A stretch of 64,000 bases of DNA from Selenomonas sp. ND2010 (GCF_000702005.1 NZ_JNKI01000009.1:38745-102744), one strand, 5' to 3'. Shown: positions 8,891 to 17,898, counted from the stretch's first letter. Notes: generated by a model from the letters alone, not told the origin. Made by a program: numbers and translations.

Positions 8891-9583
8891 ATGGCGGGCG
8901 AATTAATAAAAGCAAGGGAAGTCTTAAAGATTGGCCAGCGCGTAGAGTTTTTTGTCGAAGACAGTGAAGAACGCTATGCAAGCCGGATCGAAGAACTAAC
9001 GGAAGATGAGCTTATCGTGGCAATGCCAATGAGCGTCAAACGCGTGCCGATTATCCCACGGACTGGAGAGAAGCTCTACGCATTGGCGGTAGGACGGCAG
9101 TGCCGTTATCGCTTTTTTACTACCTTCCATAAGACAGATCGCATGGATGCGCGGATTCCGGTATGGCATATTTCTTGGCCGGAACAGGTTGAGCGTTATC
9201 AAAATCGTGAGTTTGTTCGAGTGAAGGTAAATCTTCTGGTAGGAGTGCGGCTTATTGATGCAGATGGCACGATTAAGCCGCCAGTTACGGCAAGAATTGT
9301 CGATCTTAGTGGCAATGGCATTTGTTTTGCGCTGGAGCAGGAAGTCAAGCCGGGAACGAAGGCTGCTTTATCGCTGGAAAATATCCCTGGGGTTGGACCA
9401 GTGGAACAAATGAGTTTGGTTGTTCGTTGCACGCCGATTTCCCGCGAAGACGGTACAACGGTTTATCATATCGGTGCATCGTTCCAACATCTTTCGCGTG
9501 AGGTGAGCAATAAGCTCGTTCACTACTTATTTGATGTTCAACGGAAAATAATAGCCAAGGGCATCAAAAAGGATGACGAATGA
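8891..9583 (+). CDS. PilZ-domain flagellar brake protein (YcgR/YpfB-like)
   Basis: 230 residues. The N-terminal ~90 residues fit the YcgR N-domain (LKIGQRVEFFVED...). The PilZ domain follows with both c-di-GMP-binding motifs: an arginine-rich NREFVRVKV at ~113-121 and DLSGNGICF around 138-146. Proteins of this kind bind c-di-GMP and slow or bias the flagellar motor. It has a clean ribosome site (GGAGG) and lies between flhG and cheB in the motility operon, which supports a motor role. A likely partner signal source in this window is the GGDEF protein at 20318. Confidence 0.9.
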   Translation: MAGELIKAREVLKIGQRVEFFVEDSEERYASRIEELTEDELIVAMPMSVKRVPIIPRTGEKLYALAVGRQCRYRFFTTFHKTDRMDARIPVWHISWPEQVERYQNREFVRVKVNLLVGVRLIDADGTIKPPVTARIVDLSGNGICFALEQEVKPGTKAALSLENIPGVGPVEQMSLVVRCTPISREDGTTVYHIGASFQHLSREVSNKLVHYLFDVQRKIIAKGIKKDDE

Positions 9584-9608
9584 TGAACCACTAAATGGGG
9601 TGATCAGA

Positions 9609-10820
9609 ATGATTCGTGTCTTAATTGCTGATGATTCAGCGTTCATGCGCCAAGTTTTAGCCGATTTATTTCGGAAACAACCGGATTTTGAGGTTTTGGG
9701 AACGGCGATGAATGGCCGTGAAGCAGTCAGCAAGGTAAAGCAGCTGCAACCGGATTTATTGACGCTTGACGTCAATATGCCGATAATGGATGGGCTGGAG
9801 GCGTTGGCAATCATTATGGAAGAGTGCCCCATCCCTGTGGTTATGCTTAGTAGTTTGACTCAGAAGGGAACGGACGCAACGGTTCGAGCTTTGGGCCTGG
9901 GGGCTGTTGACTTTATCAGCAAGGCTGGTGGTTCGATTTCGCGAATCGACAGCATTGAGCAGGAAATCCTGCAAAAATGCCGTGCGGCAGCAAGAGCGAG
10001 GGTGCAGAAAATGCCCTTGGCTGCTCAAACGGTAGAGAAGTCAGCTGGACATCCGGGAGCTCCCGTTATGAAACGGGTGGAGATGCCAAAGCGTCAGGGA
10101 CTGAAGCTGGGGAGTACTCCCGTGGTTGAACCGGCAGTGAAGAAGTCCGTTTTCGGCAACAAGAGAAGCAATCCACTCTTGCAAAGCCGAAGTAGTGTGC
10201 CAGCTTCTATCGGGAGACCTTCGCCCATTATGGTGGGAAATGCTGGCCGCTCCAATAAACTGGTAGTGATTGGGACCTCCACAGGTGGTCCGCAAGCACT
10301 GCAAAATGTAATCACGCGTCTGCCGGGAAATCTTCCCTGCGGGGTCGTGGTTGTCCAGCATATGCCGGCTGGATTTACTAAGGCGTTGGCTGACCGATTG
10401 AATTCGATTGCTCAGATTTCGGTTAAGGAAGCTGAGGATGGTGAGGAGATTCGGGCTGGTCATGTATATATTGCGCCGGGAGATTTTCATTTGCGGGTCA
10501 AGGACGATGGCGGGATACGCAGGATTAAGTTAAGTCAAGAAGCGCGTGTGGGAAATCATCGCCCAGCGGTAAATGTAATGTACGATTCCGTGGCACCGTT
10601 AGGCCATAAGCTGGTAGCTGTCATTATGACAGGTATGGGCTCGGATGGCTGTGAGGGTATGAAGAAAATCAAAGCTTCCGGAGGCTACAGTATCGCGCAG
10701 GATGAACCCACCTGTGTGGTTTATGGTATGCCCAAAGCGGTGGTTGATGCAGGACTTGCTGATGAGATCCGCCCCTTGCAGGATATTGCTGGGGCAATCG
10801 TCGAGGCTGTAAAGAGATAG
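9609..10820 (+). CDS. cheB: Chemotaxis protein-glutamate methylesterase CheB
   Basis: About 403 residues in two domains. The N-terminal receiver has phosphoacceptor D54 (LLTLDVNMPIMDG). After a basic, Ser/Pro-rich linker (~140-215) comes the methylesterase domain with the catalytic Ser in IGTSTGGPQAL, the HMPAGFT segment and the catalytic Asp in MTGMGSDG. It removes methyl groups from receptors, and may also deamidate them, giving adaptation once CheA phosphorylates it. The ATG at 9609, after AATGGGGTGA, is chosen over 9573 because the protein then begins directly with the receiver strand (MIRVLIADDS). The matching methyltransferase CheR is not in this window. Confidence 0.95.
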   Translation: MIRVLIADDSAFMRQVLADLFRKQPDFEVLGTAMNGREAVSKVKQLQPDLLTLDVNMPIMDGLEALAIIMEECPIPVVMLSSLTQKGTDATVRALGLGAVDFISKAGGSISRIDSIEQEILQKCRAAARARVQKMPLAAQTVEKSAGHPGAPVMKRVEMPKRQGLKLGSTPVVEPAVKKSVFGNKRSNPLLQSRSSVPASIGRPSPIMVGNAGRSNKLVVIGTSTGGPQALQNVITRLPGNLPCGVVVVQHMPAGFTKALADRLNSIAQISVKEAEDGEEIRAGHVYIAPGDFHLRVKDDGGIRRIKLSQEARVGNHRPAVNVMYDSVAPLGHKLVAVIMTGMGSDGCEGMKKIKASGGYSIAQDEPTCVVYGMPKAVVDAGLADEIRPLQDIAGAIVEAVKR

Positions 10821-10842
10821 AAAGGATATAGGGGGAATACAA

Positions 10843-12900
10843 ATGGAAACAAATCAGTATATGGAAATGTTTTTGGATGAATCACATGAACATTTACAGT
10901 CTTTGAATGAGGGCTTGCTGAGTTTGGAAGAAAATTCAGAGGATGTGTCAGTTGTCAATGATATTTTCCGTAATGCACATACGCTGAAAGGTATGTCGGC
11001 AACCATGGGATACAATAAGATTGCCGAACTCACGCATGAAATGGAAGATGTTCTTGACCTGATTCGTAAAGAGCAGTTAAAGCTGGATGAGGACATCATT
11101 GATACGCTGTTTAAATGTTTGGATTCCCTGGAACAGATGATTAACAGCGTTGCCGATGGGGAATCGGAAGACGTGGTTGATGTTTCCGATTTGGTGGCAA
11201 AACTCAGTGCAATTTCCAAAGGGGAACCAGCCCCGGCTGCTGCGCCGGCAGCACCAGCTGCTGAAAATACAGCTGCCGCACCGAGTGCAGGCATTGCACT
11301 TTCCGATGTGGACCGCGATGTACTCCGCCAGGCTAAGGAAGGCGGCCTCCTGGGCGTTCATGTTCAGGTCACGCTGTCAGAAACCTGCCTGTTGAAATCG
11401 GCACGTTCCTATATGGTTATGAATGCTTTGGACGAACTTGGTGATGTAATCAAATCGGTTCCGCCGGCTGAAGCACTGGAACAGGAAAAATTTGATCATA
11501 CGTTTGATGTCCTGGTAGTAACGGCATCTGATACCAAGGCAGTAGAAGAAGCGTTGAGCAGCATTTCGGAAATTGACAAGCTCGTTGTTGAGCTCGTCGA
11601 TCCAGATGCACCGGCTGCGGCAAAACCGGCAGCTGAGGAGAAAAAAGCTGCTCCGGCTCCGGCCGCTGCACCAGCCGCTAAACCAGCCCCTGCAAAATCG
11701 CCTGCTGCGAAAAAGGCGCCAGCTAAGCCAGCTGCACCGAAAAAAGCACATCAGAGTCAGTCTGTCCGCGTTGATATTGATAAACTCGATACGCTGATGA
11801 ACCTCATGGGTGAGCTGGTTATCAATAAAGTTCGTTTGGAACAGATTGGTCAGACCCATCGTTTGGCTGAACTTACGGAAACCCTGGAACAGATGGATCG
11901 TGTAACGACTGATCTGCAGAATATCGTCATGAAGGTCCGCATGGTGCCGGTAAGTGCAGTGTTCAACCGGTTCCCGCGCATGGTACGCGATGTTTCGAAG
12001 GAGCTCAATAAAGAAATCAACCTTACCATCGAAGGTGAGGAAACAGAGCTCGACCGTACGGTTATCGATGAAATCGGCGACCCGATTATGCATCTGCTGC
12101 GCAATTCCTTGGATCATGGTGTTGAGCACCCGGACGATCGTGAAGCAAAAGGCAAACCTCGTACTGGTGAGGTTGGACTTATTGCCCGTCATGAAGGTAA
12201 CAATGTGGTTATCATGGTTACCGATGATGGTGCAGGTATTCCGGCGGAAAAGATTCGCAAAAAAGCGGTTGAAAAGGGCATGATTACCCAGGAAGAGGCG
12301 GATAAGCTCGATGATGCAGATGCAGTTCGTCTGATTTTCCTGCCGGGCTTCTCAACGGCAGAGCAGATTACCGATATTTCTGGCCGTGGCGTAGGTATGG
12401 ACGTTGTCCGCAGCAAAATTGAATCGCTTTCTGGACATGTCGATGTTGAGACTAAGGTCGATGAGGGCTCGGTATTCAAGATCAAACTGCCGCTGACGCT
12501 GGCTATTATTCAGGCTATGCTGGTCAAGGTACAGGAAGAGATGTATGCAATTCCTCTTGGGTCGATTGATAGTACGATTAACATCCAGCCAGAGGATATT
12601 AAAACAGTAAGGAATAAGGAAGTTATTGTTCTGCGTGGGGAAATCATCCCGATCATTCGCATGGAAGAGACGTTGCAGGTACCGCACGTCAAGGATTCGG
12701 ATGAAATTTTTGTCGTAGTTGTCCATGCCGGCGAGGCTAAAGCAGGTATTGTGGTTGACAATCTGATTGGACAGCAGGAAATCGTTATCAAGACGCTTGG
12801 CAACCTGTTTGCAGGTCTCAAGATGTTCTCCGGTGCGACAGTTCTTGGCGATGGCCGTGTAGCTTTGATCCTGGATGTCGCTACGATGATGCAGCAGTAA
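10843..12900 (+). CDS. cheA: Chemotaxis histidine kinase CheA
   Basis: 685 residues with the full CheA architecture. P1 Hpt domain has His46 (NAHTLKGMSATMG). An Ala/Pro linker (~126-150) leads to a P2-like CheY-binding region, and a second long Ala/Pro/Lys linker (~265-300) follows. The P3 dimerisation helices, P4 ATPase (N-box LRNSLDHGVEHP, G1 DDGAGIP, ISGRGVGMDVV) and P5 CheW-like domain come next. It autophosphorylates under receptor control and passes phosphate to CheY and CheB. It sits in the order cheB-cheA-cheW-cheC-cheD. The alanine/proline linkers are unusually rich but fit between domains. Confidence 0.97.
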   Translation: METNQYMEMFLDESHEHLQSLNEGLLSLEENSEDVSVVNDIFRNAHTLKGMSATMGYNKIAELTHEMEDVLDLIRKEQLKLDEDIIDTLFKCLDSLEQMINSVADGESEDVVDVSDLVAKLSAISKGEPAPAAAPAAPAAENTAAAPSAGIALSDVDRDVLRQAKEGGLLGVHVQVTLSETCLLKSARSYMVMNALDELGDVIKSVPPAEALEQEKFDHTFDVLVVTASDTKAVEEALSSISEIDKLVVELVDPDAPAAAKPAAEEKKAAPAPAAAPAAKPAPAKSPAAKKAPAKPAAPKKAHQSQSVRVDIDKLDTLMNLMGELVINKVRLEQIGQTHRLAELTETLEQMDRVTTDLQNIVMKVRMVPVSAVFNRFPRMVRDVSKELNKEINLTIEGEETELDRTVIDEIGDPIMHLLRNSLDHGVEHPDDREAKGKPRTGEVGLIARHEGNNVVIMVTDDGAGIPAEKIRKKAVEKGMITQEEADKLDDADAVRLIFLPGFSTAEQITDISGRGVGMDVVRSKIESLSGHVDVETKVDEGSVFKIKLPLTLAIIQAMLVKVQEEMYAIPLGSIDSTINIQPEDIKTVRNKEVIVLRGEIIPIIRMEETLQVPHVKDSDEIFVVVVHAGEAKAGIVVDNLIGQQEIVIKTLGNLFAGLKMFSGATVLGDGRVALILDVATMMQQ

Positions 12901-12915
12901 GAGGAGGTAGCTGAG

Positions 12916-13383
12916 ATGGCAAATGAAGAGAATATGAATGAGATGGATGAAGGCAGACAGGTCGTAGCCTTCAAACTTCGCGACGAGGAGTATGGTGTGA
13001 GCATCCTGAATGTCCAGGAGATTCGCAACCTTACGGATATTACGCGCGTTCCCTTTTCCGCTGACTTCATCAAGGGGGTTATCAATCTCCGCGGTTCCGT
13101 GCTGCCGGTTATTGACTTGAAGAAACGTCTTGGTTTAGCGGAGACTCCATATACGGATGATACGCGCATTGTAACCGTGAATATCGATGACCTTCATGTC
13201 GGAATGTTGGTCGATGCCGTAACGGAAGTCCTGACCATTGATAGTAAGCCGGTAGATACGAAAAAGGCAATCAATGATAAGAGCGGATCCCGTTTCCTCA
13301 GTGGTATTGGTAATGTTGATGGTCGTTTGATTATCATGCTGAATCTCGAAGAGATTATCGGCAATGTTGGTGACGGCAAATAA
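12916..13383 (+). CDS. cheW: Chemotaxis coupling protein CheW
   Basis: 155 residues, one SH3-like CheW domain. Typical segments are VVAFKLRDEEYGVSILNVQEI, cut here to its core EEYGVSI, plus GVINLRGSVLPVIDLKKRL and MLVDAVTEVLTI. It links receptors to CheA in the signalling array. A GAGGAGG ribosome site lies upstream and cheA ends 15 bases before. The first ~13 residues are an acidic, Met/Asn-rich extension of no clear meaning. Confidence 0.96.
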   Translation: MANEENMNEMDEGRQVVAFKLRDEEYGVSILNVQEIRNLTDITRVPFSADFIKGVINLRGSVLPVIDLKKRLGLAETPYTDDTRIVTVNIDDLHVGMLVDAVTEVLTIDSKPVDTKKAINDKSGSRFLSGIGNVDGRLIIMLNLEEIIGNVGDGK

Positions 13384-13404
13384 TTTGAGTATATCAGGGT
13401 AATA

Positions 13405-13425
13405 GGGCGTGCCTAGGCACGTCCC
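13405..13425 (+). other. Hairpin between cheW and cheC
   Basis: GGGCGTGCC-TA-GGCACGTCCC can fold into a strong 9-10 bp stem in the 68-base gap between the two genes. No T-run follows, so it is not a normal terminator. It could be an mRNA stabiliser, processing point or partial pause. This is structure seen in sequence only; function is a guess. Confidence 0.45.
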
Positions 13426-13451
13426 ATTCCTGTAAAAAGAGGGGTCCAACT

Positions 13452-14066
13452 ATGACAGATGAATTGAATCTTTCCGCGAACCAGCTTGACGCTCTGCGGG
13501 AAATCGGCAATGTTGGTGCCGGCAACTCAGCCACGGCTCTGTCGCAGGTAATCAATCGCCGAATTGACATGAATGTGCCGAAAGTGGCGTTGGTTCCGTT
13601 GGAAGCTGTACCAGATTTGGTTGGTGGACCGGATGCTGTAGTTGTTGGTATCTTTTTGCGTGTATACGGGAAGGCACCGAGCAATATTTTGTTTCTGCTT
13701 CCACAGAAAAGTGCTTTCTATTTGGTTGACACGCTAATGGGCAAGCCGCATGGCTCGACGACAAGTCTTGATTTTATGGATGAGTCTGCGCTCATGGAAA
13801 TCGGCAACATTTTATCCGGTGCTTACTTGAATGCATTTTTCACGTTCACAAAGATTACGATGCTTCCATCTATTCCAGCTTTAGCGATGGATATGGCAGG
13901 GGCAATCCTGAATGTTGTATTGGCTCAGTTGGGGCAGATGGGTGACCAGGCTCTGGTTATTGAGACGGAATTCCTTTCCGAGGACGATGGAATCAATGGT
14001 CAGTTTTTCCTGGTTCCGGATCCGGGTTCCTTGAATACGATTATTGACGCGGTGGGAGTTGAGTAA
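13452..14066 (+). CDS. cheC: CheY-P phosphatase CheC
   Basis: 204 residues of the CheC/FliY/CheX family. Both phosphatase active-site signatures are intact: LREIGNVGAGNSATALS near the N-terminus and LMEIGNILSGAYLNAF near residue 115, each with the key E-x-x-N. It hydrolyses CheY-P and is stimulated by CheD, encoded next. This is the Bacillus/Thermotoga style of adaptation rather than CheZ. The start at 13452 has AGAGGGG upstream. The start of cheD is one base past its stop. Confidence 0.95.
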   Translation: MTDELNLSANQLDALREIGNVGAGNSATALSQVINRRIDMNVPKVALVPLEAVPDLVGGPDAVVVGIFLRVYGKAPSNILFLLPQKSAFYLVDTLMGKPHGSTTSLDFMDESALMEIGNILSGAYLNAFFTFTKITMLPSIPALAMDMAGAILNVVLAQLGQMGDQALVIETEFLSEDDGINGQFFLVPDPGSLNTIIDAVGVE

Positions 14067-14067
14067 A

Positions 14068-14553
14068 ATGGCAGATCTTATCCGAGTCGGCATGGCTGAT
14101 TATAAAGTAGGCCAGGCGCCGTCCACAATCATCAGCTATGGTCTCGGCTCCTGTATTGGCATTTCTCTGTATGATCCGCAGGCTAAAGTAGGAGGCCTTC
14201 TGCACATCATGTTGCCGGATAGTACGCAGGCGCGTCCAACCGACAATCCAGCAAAGTTTGCAGATACAGGACTTCCGCTGATGCTCAAGGATGTATTGGC
14301 GTTAGGGGCATCCCGTTCCAGATTAGTAGCGAAAATTGCTGGTGGAGCGCAGATGTTTGCTTTTGCGAATGCGACGGATATCATGCGAGTGGGTGCACGC
14401 AATGCTGAAGCCGCTAAGAAAATCCTCAAAGATCTTAATATCCGGTTGATTGCTGAGGATACAGGAGGCACATATGGACGCACGGTTTCCATCAATATGG
14501 AAGATGGTGTCTATAAAGTGAAGACCATTGATAAAGGTGAAAAAGAAATTTAA
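14068..14553 (+). CDS. cheD: Chemoreceptor glutamine deamidase CheD
   Basis: About 161 residues. The catalytic Cys lies in ISYGLGSCIGISLYD and the catalytic His in GGLLHIMLPDS, the CheD pattern. It deamidates receptor glutamines and binds CheC, raising CheC phosphatase activity. The ATG at 14068 is preferred to the in-frame ATG at 14044 inside cheC, because GGGAG sits upstream and the product then has the normal short N-terminus (MADLIRVGMADYKVG). It is translationally coupled to cheC. Confidence 0.95.
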   Translation: MADLIRVGMADYKVGQAPSTIISYGLGSCIGISLYDPQAKVGGLLHIMLPDSTQARPTDNPAKFADTGLPLMLKDVLALGASRSRLVAKIAGGAQMFAFANATDIMRVGARNAEAAKKILKDLNIRLIAEDTGGTYGRTVSINMEDGVYKVKTIDKGEKEI

Positions 14554-14584
14554 TCATGTTTATGCAATTAGTAGGTGAAGCAGC

Positions 14585-14971
14585 TTGTTCAAATTAGGGA
14601 TGTCGTTAGTTTTTGCATTTATTTCCGCTATGGTTATTGCGTTAGCGGGATTAGTCAGTGACGTACGCCTGATGACGGTGCTGCTCCGCAGTCTGATAGG
14701 CTTTCTGGTTGCTGGTGCCGTCGTTTGGCTGGTGGCTTTTGTTTTGGAAGCGAAAGAGCTGGTAGGCTTCGATAGAAATCTGGAACTTCCGGAAAATCCG
14801 GAAGAGGAGGAACCAAAAAGTCCAGAGGAATACGAAGCTGAGGATGAAGCTTCGGCTGCAGAAGCGGCAAACCAGTCGGCGGAAATGCAAACAAGTGATG
14901 AAGAAAATGCGGATTTTCAGCCGCTAACATCAAATAACCTCAAACATATGGAGGCGCCATCGGATCATTGA
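14585..14971 (+). CDS. Unknown small membrane protein with acidic tail, between cheD and fliA
   Basis: I do not recognise this 128-residue protein. It begins with TTG after a weak GGTGA. Two hydrophobic helices are visible (residues ~5-23 and ~32-55) with a short loop, so both ends may face the same side. A tail from ~60 onward is very rich in Glu, Asp, Ser and Ala (PENPEEEEPKSPEEYEAED) and probably unstructured. Codon use resembles its neighbours. Its fixed place in the motility operon suggests a flagellar or chemotaxis accessory role, but nothing in the sequence shows one. Confidence 0.7.
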   Translation: MFKLGMSLVFAFISAMVIALAGLVSDVRLMTVLLRSLIGFLVAGAVVWLVAFVLEAKELVGFDRNLELPENPEEEEPKSPEEYEAEDEASAAEAANQSAEMQTSDEENADFQPLTSNNLKHMEAPSDH

Positions 14972-14977
14972 TGGCGC
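14954..14977 (+). other. Strong hairpin at end of the unknown membrane gene, before fliA
   Basis: GCGCCATC-ggatcatt-GATGGCGC is a perfect 8-bp inverted repeat, extended by GGA/TCC-like bases outside. It spans the stop codon of the preceding gene (14969-14971). No T-run follows, so it is not a standard terminator. It could partly limit read-through into fliA or stabilise the upstream message. Confidence 0.5.
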
Positions 14978-15041
14978 AGCTCCTGTTCTCAATCAATGAA
15001 TATCGAATCGTTATTACTTATGATGGGAGGAGGTCGTTCCA

Positions 15042-15809
15042 ATGGATTCTAGGGGACAGAACCAAGATGAAAATTTGGCCGATATTACTTCCCTTTGGCA
15101 TAGTTATTTGGACAATAAATCAATAGAGCTTCGCAACCAGCTGGCAGAGCACTATCTTCCGCTGGTAAAGATGGTGGCAGGGCGTTTGGCAATCAGTCTT
15201 CCGTCCCATGTTGACCGGGATGATTTGCTTTCAAGTGGATTTTTTGGCTTGCTTGATGCAATCGATCGTTATGACATGGAACGGAAAAATAAATTTGAGA
15301 CCTACGCTGGTGTTCGAATTCGAGGCGCGATGCTCGATTATTTACGGTCCAAGGATTGGCTGCCGGTGGCGATACGGCAAAAAATCCGTCGCTATGAGCA
15401 GACGGTTTATGAACTGGAAAACCGTCTGGGACGTCCTGCAAATGATGAAGAGTTAGCGGAAGAGCTAGGGGTAAGTGCAAAAGAATTGCAAAGCCTGGAG
15501 AGTCAAATCAGTGTAGCCACTGTGATTCCACTAGATGATTATCTGCGGACAGATACTCCGGCATCAAGTGAGGAAGGTCCGACAGAACGGCTGGAAAAGG
15601 CCGAACTTAGGGATACCTTGGCAGCGGCGATAGACCGGCTGCCGGAAAAAGAGAAAAAGGTTGTAGCACTTTACTACTACGAAGAAATGACTTTGAAAGA
15701 AATCAGTTTGATCCTTCAATTATCCGAGGCCAGAATATCGCAGCTGCATACAAAAGCAGTTTTTCGTCTACGCGGTTACTTGGCTCGCATGAAGGCAAGC
15801 TTGGTATAG
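15042..15809 (+). CDS. fliA: Flagellar RNA polymerase sigma factor FliA (sigma-28/SigD/WhiG family)
   Basis: 255 residues, the usual length. Region 2 is clear (DDLLSSGFFGLLDAIDRYD, KFETYAGVRIRGAMLDY). Region 3 (GRPANDEELAEELGV) and region 4 with its helix-turn-helix (MTLKEISLILQLSEARISQ) follow. It directs transcription of late flagellar genes such as filament, motor and receptor genes. A very strong ribosome site (GGGAGGAGG) precedes the ATG. It lies downstream of the hook-basal body and chemotaxis genes, as in Bacillus sigD. Its anti-sigma factor flgM is not in this window, and I found no clear sigma-28 promoter here. Confidence 0.95.
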   Translation: MDSRGQNQDENLADITSLWHSYLDNKSIELRNQLAEHYLPLVKMVAGRLAISLPSHVDRDDLLSSGFFGLLDAIDRYDMERKNKFETYAGVRIRGAMLDYLRSKDWLPVAIRQKIRRYEQTVYELENRLGRPANDEELAEELGVSAKELQSLESQISVATVIPLDDYLRTDTPASSEEGPTERLEKAELRDTLAAAIDRLPEKEKKVVALYYYEEMTLKEISLILQLSEARISQLHTKAVFRLRGYLARMKASLV

Positions 15810-15836
15810 CGATTTTCAGCCTGGGGGGGACGTATC

Positions 15837-17504
15837 ATGGATGACCAGACATTGCGCCCGGCAGTAGGCAGCAAAGAAGCAGGCTACCTGTGTGAATTTC
15901 GGGAAGATGGTGTCTATTTGACGATTTATCCTGATGCTGCTGATGGCCTTTTATTTGAACTTTCGGATATCCGCCAGATTCTGCATGATAATGGTGTTGT
16001 CGATTATGACATCATCACGCTTTCACAGATTGTACGAGAGGCTTCAGGAGAGTCGAAGAAATTAGCAGACTGTTATATATCGTCGGAGGAAGCGGCAAAT
16101 TTGTCGGATTCGGCGGATGAAATCACTCAGGAAGAGAATGGACTAGAGACTGAAGCTGGCATTATTGTCGACGTCAGTCGAGACCGCATGACGGTAACGA
16201 TTCGCTATGACACGAAGATGGGCAAGAAGTTGCCATCGGTGGAAAACGTGCGAGCTGCATTGTCCGAGCACAATATCGTTTTTGGCATTGATGATGAAGC
16301 GATTCGTGTTGGTGTGGAGAGTTTGAACCCCTTTGTTGCAGCCAGGGGGAAGCCACCGAAAAATGGGGAAAATGCGCGGATTGAGCGACATTTTGATTTG
16401 GGCGTTAAAGGACGTCCAAAGGTTGACCAGTATGACCGTGTGGATTTCAAAGACATGAATCTCTTTGTACTAGCTAAGAAGGGAGACCTATTGGCGGTAC
16501 GTATTCCTCAGACGGAAGGAGAGGCTGGCCGTGATGTTTATGGCATGGAAGTGCCAGCGAAAAACGGAAAACCCATCCCTATTCCACAGGGGAAGAATAC
16601 GGAGATTACCGGTGAAAATGAGCTGATTGCCTCGATAGATGGTCAGATCGTTGATAGTGGTAAGAAGATTACGATCGATCCGCATTTGCTGATTCAAGGC
16701 AGTGTTGGTGTGGGGACTGGAAATATCGATTTCATCGGCAGTGTGGAAATCAAAGGTAATGTTGAAGCGGGATTTGTCGTCAAGGCTACTGGTGATATCG
16801 AGATTGGTGGTATGATCAGTGGCGGTGACGTCGAGGGTCGTAACGTCTATATCAAGGGCGGCATAAACGGAATGAACCGCGGTAAAGTCAAGGCACGGGA
16901 GGATATCCGTGCTGCTTTTGCGGAAAATGCTGTGATTGAAAGCGATCGGGATATTTATATCCAGGATGTGGCCCTTCATTCGAATATCAGTGCAGGGAAG
17001 CGTATTTTTCTCGAAGATAAGCGAGGAATGGTTACGGGCGGACTGATGGAGGCCGGTGAAGAGATTCGTTGCAAAATTATTGGCAATACGGCCTTTGTAG
17101 TAACTCGTATGGCCGTGGGAGTTAATCCACAGCTTCAGAAACGTTATCGTGAACTCTGTCAGGAATATAAGGAATCGAAACAGCGTCTCAAACAAATTAC
17201 GCAGATGCTGAATACTTTAGGAAAGATTGATATTAGCCGGCTGCCACAAGAGCGCATCAATCAGATCAATGCGCTTACGCGGTCTCAATTTCCTTTGGCG
17301 GGTAAGATCAAGCGCGACGAAAAAGAGATTTTGGCGATTGAGGCAGAGCTTAATATGATGCAGAATGGTAAGATTCGCGTCAGCGATACCGTCTATCCTG
17401 GGGTAAGGATATCCATTAATTCGGTTATGATGAATGTACAGTCGGAAATCAAGCGAGCGACGCTTTCGGTGAAAAATGATCGTGTGGATATTGGTCCGTA
17501 TTAA
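15837..17504 (+). CDS. FapA-family (DUF342) polymer-like beta-helix protein
   Basis: 555 residues. After an N-terminal ~170-residue part comes the DUF342/FapA core: ARGKPPKNGENARIE, VDFKDMNLFVLAKKGD, then repeated beta-helix strands (VGTGNIDFIGSVEIKGNV, IEIGGMISGGDVEGRNV, IYIQDVALHSNI). The C-terminal ~130 residues are helical and charged, probably coiled coil. In Bacillus and Clostridia such genes lie near sigD; in Vibrio FapA acts in flagellar/chemotaxis signalling. The exact biochemical role is not known. It follows fliA by 27 bases with a GGGGGG ribosome site, so it belongs to the motility operon. Confidence 0.85.
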   Translation: MDDQTLRPAVGSKEAGYLCEFREDGVYLTIYPDAADGLLFELSDIRQILHDNGVVDYDIITLSQIVREASGESKKLADCYISSEEAANLSDSADEITQEENGLETEAGIIVDVSRDRMTVTIRYDTKMGKKLPSVENVRAALSEHNIVFGIDDEAIRVGVESLNPFVAARGKPPKNGENARIERHFDLGVKGRPKVDQYDRVDFKDMNLFVLAKKGDLLAVRIPQTEGEAGRDVYGMEVPAKNGKPIPIPQGKNTEITGENELIASIDGQIVDSGKKITIDPHLLIQGSVGVGTGNIDFIGSVEIKGNVEAGFVVKATGDIEIGGMISGGDVEGRNVYIKGGINGMNRGKVKAREDIRAAFAENAVIESDRDIYIQDVALHSNISAGKRIFLEDKRGMVTGGLMEAGEEIRCKIIGNTAFVVTRMAVGVNPQLQKRYRELCQEYKESKQRLKQITQMLNTLGKIDISRLPQERINQINALTRSQFPLAGKIKRDEKEILAIEAELNMMQNGKIRVSDTVYPGVRISINSVMMNVQSEIKRATLSVKNDRVDIGPY

Positions 17505-17544
17505 GCGGATGTCAGTGGCGATGGATTGAGAAAGAAGGATTCCC

Positions 17545-17880
17545 ATGGATATAACGCCGATGAGCCTGCAGATGATGGTTCCGCGTGCTGCCGATGCGGC
17601 GCAGGTACAGCATAATCTCAATCAGGCTAATGCCATGCAGTCTGATTTTCAGGCAATTCAACAAAAAGAAGACGACAAGCTGAAACAAGAACAGGTACGG
17701 GCAAAGGACAATCCGGAAGATGGTCGTATCAAGGATGACCCGGAACGCCAGCAAAAACAAGGGGGGCAGGGAGCTGCCTCACAGCATCGGGCAAGTTCTC
17801 AGGAAGAAGAAAATGCACCGGAACCTGTGAAATATGCTAAGGATCCCTCAAGGGGAAATCTTTTGGATATCAGCTTTTAG
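17545..17880 (+). CDS. Unknown hydrophilic protein in motility operon
   Basis: 111 residues, not recognised. It starts after AGAAGGA. The N-terminal ~35 residues (ITPMSLQMMVPRAADAAQ) look helical. The rest is very hydrophilic, rich in Gln, Glu, Lys and Asp (QQKEDDKLKQEQVRAKD), probably disordered or coiled coil, ending with SRGNLLDISF. There is no membrane segment or signal peptide. It lies between the FapA-family gene and the DUF6115 gene, in the part of the operon where Bacillus has other motility accessories such as swrB. Real gene status is supported by spacing and ribosome site; function unknown. Confidence 0.7.
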   Translation: MDITPMSLQMMVPRAADAAQVQHNLNQANAMQSDFQAIQQKEDDKLKQEQVRAKDNPEDGRIKDDPERQQKQGGQGAASQHRASSQEEENAPEPVKYAKDPSRGNLLDISF

Positions 17881-17898
17881 GAGGCATTTTTTTCCAAT

